A DNA stretch of 64,000 bases from Paenibacillus sp. FSL H3-0469 (GTDB lineage Bacteria; Bacillota; Bacilli; Paenibacillales; Paenibacillaceae), in the NCBI RefSeq assembly GCF_038051945.1, contig NZ_CP150302.1, positions 5,208,001 through 5,272,000 on the forward strand, given 5' to 3'. Shown here one piece after another: positions 58,042 through 64,000 of this stretch; the stretch's first letter is position 1; each line of letters begins with the position of its first letter. The notes under the pieces were generated by a model. The model was not told where the DNA came from. It made no database searches and saw only the letters and a list, made by a program, of their open reading frames with translations. The translations under genes were made by a program, and so were the position numbers.

Positions 58042-58305
58042 ATGGTCAAGGTGGTATTGCTGTGGTTCGCGCTGATCAACATTATCGGGTATGTAGTAAT
58101 GTCGGAAGACAAGAACAAGGCCCGGAAAAGACGGGATCGGGTGCCGGAGAAAACATTGTTTCTGCTGGCGTTCATGGGCGGTGCGCTGGGTGTGCTGATT
58201 GCCATGTACCGCAAGCGCCATAAGACAAGGCATACTTCCTTCAGACTCGGAATTCCGCTGCTGCTGCTGCTGAATATGGTGCTGTATGGGTATTTTTTGA
58301 GGTAA
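58042..58305 (+). CDS. DUF1294 small membrane protein
   Basis: An 87-residue protein of the DUF1294 family with helices at about 2-22, 40-58 and 70-87. The basic loop DKNKARKRRDRVPEKTLFLL and the segment GGALGVLIAMYRKRHKTRH are the family signature. Its function is not known. I prefer ATG 58042, with AGGAGGAGG ten bases upstream, over ATG 58018. Confidence 0.88.
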   Translation: MVKVVLLWFALINIIGYVVMSEDKNKARKRRDRVPEKTLFLLAFMGGALGVLIAMYRKRHKTRHTSFRLGIPLLLLLNMVLYGYFLR

Positions 58306-58355
58306 GCCGCTTGAGGGCTTGGTAATGATGTAAATAATAGAAAGAGGTGGCGTAA

Positions 58356-58790
58356 ATGTTATTCTCTAAAATTCTGCTTGCCTATGACGGTTCAAAGGCT
58401 TCGAATCAGGCTCTGGAACGGGCGATTGAGCTGGCTAAGGTAACTCCAGGGTCCTCCCTGTACGTCGTACACGCATTTGAATTCCCGCGGTTCTTCATCG
58501 GGGAAGCTCTCGCGCCTCTGCCGGCATCGGTGAACAAGGATTATTATGACCTCGCGGTCCAGACTACGGATGAAGTGAAAAGCCGTCTGGAAGCCGAAGG
58601 TCTAAATGCTACGGTAGAATTGCTGCAGGGATCGCCTGCGGAAATTATTCTGAATTATGCCAAGGAGCAGGATGCAGATGTGATTGTAATCGGCAGCCGG
58701 GGGCTGGGCGGTATCCGGGAATTCGTTCTGGGCAGTGTCAGCCATAATGTGGTGCAAAGTGCGCGCATTCCGGTGCTGGTTGTTAAATAA
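58356..58790 (+). CDS. Universal stress protein (UspA family)
   Basis: A 144-residue UspA-fold protein beginning ILLAYDGSKASNQALERAI. The C-terminal ATP-binding motif GSRGLGGIREFVLGSVS (G-x2-G-x9-G-S) places it in the ATP-binding MJ0577-like group. Such proteins help survive starvation or oxidative stress and often dimerise. AGAGGTGG precedes the ATG. It has its own terminator and probably shares the promoter with the DUF1294 gene. Confidence 0.95.
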   Translation: MLFSKILLAYDGSKASNQALERAIELAKVTPGSSLYVVHAFEFPRFFIGEALAPLPASVNKDYYDLAVQTTDEVKSRLEAEGLNATVELLQGSPAEIILNYAKEQDADVIVIGSRGLGGIREFVLGSVSHNVVQSARIPVLVVK

Positions 58791-58806
58791 TAGAAACTTT
58801 AGTAGA

Positions 58807-58833
58807 GGAACGCTGCGGCGTTCCCCTTTTTTT
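58807..58833 (+). terminator. Rho-independent terminator
   Basis: GGAACGC-TGCG-GCGTTCC followed by CC and seven T. Confidence 0.93.
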
Positions 58834-58870
58834 AGGCGAATTAGCGGGAATAAGATTTTCATTCATGCCC

Positions 58871-58916
58871 AAAAAGCGAACGATTTGCAGACATGATATG
58901 ACAATGTTCGTGTTTA
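58871..58916. promoter_or_regulatory. Pair of PurR boxes before purE
   Basis: AAAAAGCGAACGATTT (58871-58886) and the inverted ACAATGTTCGTGTTTA (58901-58916) match the PurBox pattern and spacing seen at pbuG in this window. Both lie just upstream of the -35 box. Confidence 0.87.
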
Positions 58917-58918
58917 AG

Positions 58919-58947
58919 TTGACATGATGTGTAGGGCGTTGTTAAAC
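58919..58947 (+). promoter_or_regulatory. pur operon promoter
   Basis: Consensus TTGACA (58919-58924), a 17-base spacer and a weak -10 TTAAAC (58942-58947), just upstream of the aptamer. Confidence 0.75.
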
Positions 58948-58960
58948 TGAATCTATGAAG

Positions 58961-59031
58961 AGCTCGTATAAAACCGGGGATAGGGCCCGGAAGTTTCTAC
59001 CCGGTAACCGTAAATTGCCGGACTACGAGGA
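58961..59031 (+). ncRNA. Guanine riboswitch of the pur operon
   Basis: A canonical purine aptamer: P1 CTCGTA/TACGAG, P2 CCGGG/CCCGG with the 7-base L2 GATAGGG, J2/3 GTTTCTAC, P3 with the 7-base L3 CCGTAAA, and J3/1 GACTACG. C at position 74 specifies guanine/hypoxanthine. It should reduce purEKBCS transcription when guanine is abundant. Confidence 0.95.
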
Positions 59032-59288
59032 AATAGGATAACTGGAACGACAGCAGATAGCCTCCCCGCAGACCGGGGCGGTGTTCCTGCATTCTCCTAA
59101 CTGTTAGGATGGGGAGAGTGCGGCTGCCGGGCGGTTATCACCTGATTCCTTAGTAGTCCGGGTCCACCCGCAGCAGAATGCGTCTGGAGTCCGGGCTATT
59201 TTTCACGGTTCATGCGGGAATTGGCAGGAAACGGGACACACTGAAATCAGAGAAATCTCTATTACGGAAATGGAAGGCTGGGTGAACG
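59032..59288 (+). promoter_or_regulatory. Expression platform / leader between riboswitch and purE
   Basis: A 257-base leader with several hairpins, including CCCCG/CGGGG (59064-59078), and a T-run at 59199-59203 after GTCCGGGCTA. TAGCC (59058-59062) can pair with GGCTA before the T-run. I could not settle which pairing makes the terminator. No gene is visible. Confidence 0.5.
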
Positions 59289-59774
59289 ATGTCTGTGCAA
59301 GTAGGTGTCATTATGGGCAGCAAATCGGACTATGAAACGATGGAGCATACCTGTGCGGTGCTGGAGGAGCTGGGCATAGCTTATGAGAAAAAGGTTGTCT
59401 CCGCACACCGCACGCCGGATCTGATGTTCCGTTATGCCGAGGAGGCGGCGGAGCGCGGCCTGCGGGTCATTATCGCCGGAGCGGGCGGCGCGGCGCATCT
59501 GCCGGGTATGGTGGCTGCTAAGACCACGCTGCCGGTCATCGGTGTACCTGTGCAGTCGAAAGCCTTGAACGGCATGGATTCGCTGCTGTCTATTGTGCAG
59601 ATGCCGGCGGGTGTCCCCGTAGCCACGGTAGCTATCGGCCGTGCCGGAGCTATTAATGCGGGGCTGCTGGCGGCGCAGATCATCGGCGCCTTTGAGCCGG
59701 AGGTGGCGCAGCGGGTGCAGCTGCGGCGCGAGGCGACCCAGCGCGAGGTGCTGGAAAGCAGCGAGAGCTTATGA
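59289..59774 (+). CDS. purE: N5-carboxyaminoimidazole ribonucleotide mutase
   Basis: A 161-residue class I PurE that turns N5-CAIR into CAIR in purine synthesis. The signature is IMGSKSDYETM, VSAHRTPD, AGAGGAAHLPGM and PVQSKALNGMDSLLSIVQMP. It is the first gene of the operon controlled by PurBoxes and the guanine riboswitch. Its stop overlaps the purK start by four bases (ATGA). The ATG is preceded by GGAAGGCTGGG. Confidence 0.97.
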   Translation: MSVQVGVIMGSKSDYETMEHTCAVLEELGIAYEKKVVSAHRTPDLMFRYAEEAAERGLRVIIAGAGGAAHLPGMVAAKTTLPVIGVPVQSKALNGMDSLLSIVQMPAGVPVATVAIGRAGAINAGLLAAQIIGAFEPEVAQRVQLRREATQREVLESSESL

Positions 59775-61126
59775 GCCCGGAGGAGCTGAAAGCCGGACGG
59801 CTGGAGGGTGGCGCGGAGCAGGCTAAGGCTGAGCGAAGGATGAAGGCTGAAGGTGCCGGGGCGGAACGCGCGCTAAAGGCTGAAGGCAGAGAGATAGCTG
59901 CCGGAGCGGAGCCGGAGCGGGAAGAGACCGGGGCGCAGCCGCCACGGACGCTGCTGCCCGGCGCAACGATCGGCGTGCTCGGCGGCGGGCAGCTCGGGCG
60001 CATGATGGCGCTGTCCGGCAGCGCCATGGGCTACCGCTTCGTGGCGCTGGACCCGGCAAAGGATGCGCCGTGCGGGCAGATTACGCCGCAGATCACTGCG
60101 GCGTATAACGACCGGGACGCCGCGCGCGAGCTGGCGCGGCGCTCCGACGTTATCACGTACGAGTTCGAGAACGTGGACGCGGGCGTAGCCGCGCTGCTGG
60201 CGGAGGAATCGTACGTGCCGCAGGGCAGCGCGCTGCTGTATACGACGCAGCACCGGCTGCGCGAGAAGGCGGCGATCGAGGCGGCGGGCGTGCCCGTTGC
60301 CCCGTACCGCAAGGTCGGCAGCCTGGCGGAGCTGGAAGCGGCGGCTGCCGGCCTGGGCCTGCCCTGTGTGCTGAAGACAGCCACAGGGGGGTATGACGGC
60401 AAGGGACAAGCCGTCATCCGCAGACCGGAAGAGCTGGCCGCAGCGTTCCGGCAGGTCGCTCCGGGTGCATTGGCCCAGGCAGACGGGGCCGCGCCAGTGG
60501 ACGTCCCCGAGCTGGTGCTGGAGAAATTCATCACTTTCAAATGTGAGATTTCGGTTATCGCCGCCCGTAGCGCATCTGGGGAGGTCAAGAGCTTCCCGCC
60601 TGCCGAGAATATTCATGTGGATAACATCCTGCATCTCTCGATTGTACCTGCGCGGGTGCCGGAGGAGATTCAACAGCGGGCCTGTGAGCTGGCCGAGCGG
60701 ATTGTCTCCGGCATGGAGGCGGTTGGACTGCTGGCGGTTGAGATGTTCGTGACGGAGGATGGAGAGCTGTTCGTCAATGAACTTGCGCCGCGTCCGCATA
60801 ACTCCGGCCATTACACGATGGATGCCTGCGTAACCTCGCAGTTCGAGCAGCATGTGCGGGCCATCTGCAATCTGCCGCTGGGCGATACCTCACTGCTTAC
60901 TCCTGTGGTGATGGTGAATGTACTCGGCCAGCATCTGGATGGAGCCATTCAGGCAGCCTGCCTGGCGAGTGAAGAAGCAAACAGGCTTGGGGTATCAGCC
61001 AAGCTTCATATATACGGCAAGACGGAGAGCAAGACCGGCCGCAAAATGGGCCATATCAACCTGCTCTGCAAGGATACCGGCGACGGATTGTCCTGGGTAG
61101 AGCAAACTAACCTTTGGAGGAACTGA
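59771..61126 (+). CDS. purK: N5-carboxyaminoimidazole ribonucleotide synthase with N-terminal extension
   Basis: A 451-residue ATP-grasp enzyme that makes N5-CAIR from AIR, ATP and bicarbonate. The domain begins at about residue 60 (TIGVLGGGQLGRMMA), with ATP-grasp text PCVLKTATGGYDGKGQ and the metal site LFVNELAPRPHNSGHY. The first 60 residues are a low-complexity Ala/Glu/Arg/Gly extension absent from typical PurK, with repeated KAEG units. The ATG overlaps the purE stop, but an internal start such as the Met near residue 24 is possible. High GC content marks the extension. Confidence 0.94.
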   Translation: MSPEELKAGRLEGGAEQAKAERRMKAEGAGAERALKAEGREIAAGAEPEREETGAQPPRTLLPGATIGVLGGGQLGRMMALSGSAMGYRFVALDPAKDAPCGQITPQITAAYNDRDAARELARRSDVITYEFENVDAGVAALLAEESYVPQGSALLYTTQHRLREKAAIEAAGVPVAPYRKVGSLAELEAAAAGLGLPCVLKTATGGYDGKGQAVIRRPEELAAAFRQVAPGALAQADGAAPVDVPELVLEKFITFKCEISVIAARSASGEVKSFPPAENIHVDNILHLSIVPARVPEEIQQRACELAERIVSGMEAVGLLAVEMFVTEDGELFVNELAPRPHNSGHYTMDACVTSQFEQHVRAICNLPLGDTSLLTPVVMVNVLGQHLDGAIQAACLASEEANRLGVSAKLHIYGKTESKTGRKMGHINLLCKDTGDGLSWVEQTNLWRN

Positions 61127-61132
61127 CAAGCT

Positions 61133-62428
61133 ATGATCGAACGTTACAGCAGACCTGAGATGCGGGCCATTTGGACCGAAGAGAATAAATTCAATGCGTG
61201 GCTGGAAGTTGAAATTTGCGCCTGTGAGGCGTGGGCCGAGCTGGGAGTCATCCCGCATGAGGATGCCGCGAAGCTGCGCAAGGATGCCAAATTCGATATC
61301 GCGCGGATCGACGAGATTGAGCTGGAGACGCGCCATGATGTAATTGCTTTTACCCGTGCGGTATCCGAGAGTCTTGGTGCAGAGCGCAAATGGGTGCATT
61401 ACGGACTAACCTCGACAGATGTGGTCGATACGGCGCTGGGTTACCTGCTGCGTCAGGCCAACGAGATTCTGGAGCAGGATATTATCCGGTTTATTGAGAT
61501 TCTAAAAGACAAAGCTATCGCCTACAAGGATACCCCGATGATGGGCCGTACCCATGGCGTACATGCAGAGCCCACGACATTCGGCCTGAAGATGGCGCTG
61601 TGGTATGAGGAAATGAAGCGGAACCTGGAGCGTTTCCGTCATGCAGCGAACGGCGTACAATTCGGCAAAATCTCCGGGGCCGTCGGCACCTATGCCAACA
61701 TCGACCCGTTCGTGGAAGAATTCGTCTGCCGCAAGCTGGGCACCAGCCCGGCACCAATCTCCACGCAGACCCTGCAGCGTGACCGTCACGCGGAATACAT
61801 GGCGGCATTGGCACTGGTTGCCACTTCCCTGGACAAGTTCGCTACCGAGATCCGCGCTTTGCAGAAGAGTGAGATCCGCGAGGTCGAGGAGGCTTTTGCC
61901 AAGGGTCAAAAGGGCTCGTCCGCGATGCCGCACAAGCGCAACCCGATCGGCAGCGAGAACATCTCCGGCCTGTCGCGTGTCATCCGCGGCCATATGATGA
62001 CAGCTTATGAGAACGTGCCGCTGTGGCATGAACGTGATATTTCGCATTCTTCCGTAGAACGGATCATCCTGCCGGATGCGACCATGCTGCTGAACTACAT
62101 GCTGAACCGCTTCGGCAACATCGTGAAGAACCTGACTGTATTCCCTGAAAATATGAAGCGCAACATGAACCGTACCTTCGGCGTTCCGTTCTCCGGCCGC
62201 ATCCTGACCAAGCTGATCGACAAGGGCTTCAGCCGCGAGCAGGCATATGATACTGTGCAGCCGCGCGCGATGCAGGCTTGGGAGGAACAGACCCAGTTCC
62301 GTGACATCGTGGAAGCCACCCCGGAAATCACAGCCGTGCTTAGCGCGGAGGAGATCGAGGATGCGTTCAACCCTTCCTGGCATCTGAAGCATGTGGACAC
62401 CATCTTCCGCAAGCTGGAGCTGATCTAA
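61133..62428 (+). CDS. purB: Adenylosuccinate lyase
   Basis: A 431-residue fumarase/aspartase-superfamily enzyme that removes fumarate from SAICAR and from adenylosuccinate. The N-terminus MIERYSRPEMRAIWTEENKF is typical of Bacillus PurB. The catalytic signature SSAMPHKRNPIGSENISGL and the histidine segments TSTDVVDT and MGRTHGVHAEPTTFG are complete. GGAGG lies upstream. It follows purK by six bases and is separated from purC by 369 bases. Confidence 0.97.
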   Translation: MIERYSRPEMRAIWTEENKFNAWLEVEICACEAWAELGVIPHEDAAKLRKDAKFDIARIDEIELETRHDVIAFTRAVSESLGAERKWVHYGLTSTDVVDTALGYLLRQANEILEQDIIRFIEILKDKAIAYKDTPMMGRTHGVHAEPTTFGLKMALWYEEMKRNLERFRHAANGVQFGKISGAVGTYANIDPFVEEFVCRKLGTSPAPISTQTLQRDRHAEYMAALALVATSLDKFATEIRALQKSEIREVEEAFAKGQKGSSAMPHKRNPIGSENISGLSRVIRGHMMTAYENVPLWHERDISHSSVERIILPDATMLLNYMLNRFGNIVKNLTVFPENMKRNMNRTFGVPFSGRILTKLIDKGFSREQAYDTVQPRAMQAWEEQTQFRDIVEATPEITAVLSAEEIEDAFNPSWHLKHVDTIFRKLELI

Positions 62429-62596
62429 TCTTTAAAAATAGTAAGTCAGTGGTGAAGGGATGAGCTGGAGAAGAGTTGGGCGGAGTGTTGGGGGAACTTG
62501 TTGTTCTGGAGCGTAAGCGGCAGAATTGAATTGTATAGGCAAGTTAATAAGGAACGGAGAGGAATTTTGGAACTGGAGAAGCGTCAGCGTTCGCCT

Positions 62597-62652
62597 TTAT
62601 CCTCGGATTTTTACCGCGATCAGCGGTTCAAAATCAGGAAATCTGAGGATAA
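62597..62652. repeat. Hairpin-forming intergenic element between purB and purC
   Basis: TTATCCTCGGATTT (62597-62610) and AAATCTGAGGATAA (62639-62652) are complementary except for one G-T pair and enclose a 28-base loop containing CGATCAGCGG. It lies in the unusually long 369-base purB-purC gap, which has no supported gene. The text resembles intergenic repeats I recall from Paenibacillus genomes. It may act as an mRNA stabiliser, processing site or partial terminator. Confidence 0.5.
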
Positions 62653-62797
62653 CAGCGATCGGAAGTCCAAAATTTTTTGGAGTGTTACCAGTTAACTGAC
62701 CGTTTATTTCAGTTCTCCAGCGTAGCGGAGAATGACGGCGCCCCAGCGCTTTTAGCCCAAATATACGCAAGATCATTTGTTCAAGGGGGGAAAGGTC

Positions 62798-63688
62798 ATG
62801 ACACACCTAGCCGTATCCACTGCCGTGGAACTAGTAAATGCGCCGCTGCTCTACAAAGGCAAGGTTCGTGAGCTGTACGATTTGGGAGATGAGGTGCTGA
62901 TCGTCGTTACCGACCGGATCTCCGCATTCGATTATGTGCTGGACCCGGCGGTGCCGGACAAGGGCAATGTGCTGAACCGGCTCAGCGCCTTCTGGTTCGG
63001 CCAGACCCGGGAGCTGATCGAGAACCATGTGGTGCATATCGAGGTGGACAAGCTCGGGGATATTGTGAAGGACCGGGAAGCGCTGAAGAACCGGATCATG
63101 GTGGTCCGCAAAGCCGAGCGGATTGATATCGAATGTGTCGTGCGCGGCTGCATTACCGGCGGCGGCTGGCGGCAGTATCAGGAGACCGGTCAAGTCAACG
63201 GTATCGAGCTGCCCAAAGGACTGCGCAAGAATGCCGTGCTGGCAGAGCCTATTTTCACACCTGCGGCTAAGAATGATGTCGGTCACGATGAAGACATTCC
63301 GTTCGGGCAGATGCAGGAACAGATCGGCGCAGAGCTTGCACAGGAGCTGAAGGAGAAGAGCCTGAAGCTGTTCGCTTTTGCCAGAGCCTATTGTGAAGAA
63401 CGCGGCATCATCCTCGCCGATTGCAAATTCGAGTTCGGTCTGCTGGATGGTAAGGTGATTCTGATCGATGAGATCTTCACGCCGGATGCTTCCCGCTTCT
63501 GGGCCAAGGACAAGTACGCTCTGGATATTGAGATCGACAGTATGGATAAGGAGCCAGTTCGCACGTACCTGTCAGCCTCCTCCTGGGACAAAAACAGTAC
63601 GCCGGACCCGTTGCCGGCTGAGGTGGTCGAAGAGACATCGCGCCGGTACCTGGATATCTATCACCGCTTGACCGGGAAGTCGCTATAA
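62798..63688 (+). CDS. purC: Phosphoribosylaminoimidazole-succinocarboxamide synthase (long form)
   Basis: A 296-residue SAICAR synthetase that joins CAIR and aspartate with ATP. Motifs are LYKGKVRELYDLGDE, VTDRISAFDYVLD, VVRGCITGGGWRQYQ, ADCKFEFGL and LIDEIFTPDASRFW. It is longer than Bacillus subtilis PurC (about 241 residues) and resembles the longer ADE1-like type. I chose ATG 62798, directly after AAGGGGGGAAAGG; the frame is open seven codons further upstream. Confidence 0.96.
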   Translation: MTHLAVSTAVELVNAPLLYKGKVRELYDLGDEVLIVVTDRISAFDYVLDPAVPDKGNVLNRLSAFWFGQTRELIENHVVHIEVDKLGDIVKDREALKNRIMVVRKAERIDIECVVRGCITGGGWRQYQETGQVNGIELPKGLRKNAVLAEPIFTPAAKNDVGHDEDIPFGQMQEQIGAELAQELKEKSLKLFAFARAYCEERGIILADCKFEFGLLDGKVILIDEIFTPDASRFWAKDKYALDIEIDSMDKEPVRTYLSASSWDKNSTPDPLPAEVVEETSRRYLDIYHRLTGKSL

Positions 63689-63807
63689 GGAAAACCCTCT
63701 TTTGTAAATTAGCCATTAAGTGTTAACTGTACTTAGCGTAGGTGAGCGTTTCTTTTTCAGATAAAGGCCCATTCAGTTCATTAAACTCTAGGAGGAACTA
63801 CAAGCGT

Positions 63808-64000
63808 ATGTTAAAAGCGACAGTCTACGTCACCATCAAGAAAAGCGTGCTCGACCCTCAGGGGGTTGCCGTGCAGGGTGCCCTGCATTCCGTTGGATTT
63901 CAGGAAGTTGAAAGTCTGCGGATTGGCAAGTATATGGAGCTGACCCTCGATACCGATAACCGCGCTGAAGCGGAAGGACGCCTGAAGGACATGTGCGAGA
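63808..64000 (+). CDS. purS: Phosphoribosylformylglycinamidine synthase subunit PurS, cut by window end
   Basis: The first 64 codons of a PurS-like protein (MLKATVYVTIKKSVLDPQG, then VQGALHSVGFQEVESLRIGK). PurS is an approximately 80-residue small subunit that holds PurQ and PurL together for FGAM synthesis. TAGGAGGAA lies upstream of the ATG. It continues the purE-K-B-C-S order of Bacillus; purQ and purL should follow outside the window. Confidence 0.95.
   Translation, partial: MLKATVYVTIKKSVLDPQGVAVQGALHSVGFQEVESLRIGKYMELTLDTDNRAEAEGRLKDMCE

Noticed and set aside
62498..62695. 65-codon plus-strand frame between purB and purC
   Set aside because: It runs through the hairpin element, and I see no domain and nothing to support translation.

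Overview
The window reads as chromosome of a Gram-positive, low-to-mid GC Bacillota, most likely Paenibacillus. Reasons: strong GGAGG-type ribosome sites with many TTG/GTG starts; a 16S rRNA of Bacillales type ending in CCTCCTTTCT; copper-amine-oxidase-like stalk domains fused to secreted enzymes; and gene orders shared with Bacillus (DUF58 - transglutaminase - guaA - pbuG, then purE-K-B-C-S; hemL beside bcp). The genus is an inference from these features; no database was searched.

Layout. 0-9.5 kb: aconitase (cut by the left edge, minus strand), a putative secreted or wall amidase, ddl, an unknown gene translationally coupled to uvsE, an inositol-monophosphatase family gene, a small charged protein, a secreted GDSL hydrolase and a peptide deformylase. 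9.5-17.4 kb: hemL and an LCP wall-polymer transferase (minus), bcp, and a giant acyl-CoA dehydratase activase fusion. 17.5-24 kb: DinB-like protein, MarR regulator with its drug-efflux pump, WYL regulator, DedA protein, secreted polysaccharide deacetylase. 24-30 kb: DUF58 and transglutaminase genes, a 51-bp tandem hairpin repeat, and guaA. 30-33.3 kb (minus): XRE regulator with a membrane protein, and an RsgA-type GTPase overlapping an APH-like kinase behind an attenuator-like leader. 33.5-35.3 kb: pbuG with two PurBoxes and a variant guanine riboswitch.

35.4-44.7 kb is a surface module: a GT39 protein, a 1278-residue double GT-C/PMT fusion, a dolichyl-phosphate-sugar-synthase-like GT2, GtrA, and a class D sortase. 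It is followed by two near-identical c-di-GMP-I riboswitches in tandem in front of a secreted transglutaminase-like protein. 44.8-50.0 kb holds one complete rrn operon (16S-23S-5S, no tRNAs) with both RNase III-type processing stalks visible, followed by a cluster of DnaA-box-like sites. 50.2-58.8 kb: acyl-ACP thioesterase, ECF sigma with a DUF4179 partner, AraC regulator, TrmO, topoisomerase III, an MFS transporter, a DUF1294 membrane protein and a universal stress protein. 58.8-64 kb: the start of the purine operon with PurBoxes, guanine riboswitch, purE, purK, purB, purC and the beginning of purS.

Themes. Purine supply is controlled by matching PurR sites plus guanine riboswitches at both pbuG and purEKBCS, with guaA nearby. 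The cell surface is represented by LCP, the deacetylase, GDSL hydrolase, GT-C enzymes, sortase and the c-di-GMP-controlled secreted enzyme. The observations I consider most worth testing are the sortase / tandem c-di-GMP riboswitch / transglutaminase locus, the attenuator-like leader before the RsgA-APH pair, the giant double GT-C fusion, and the family of short hairpin repeats.
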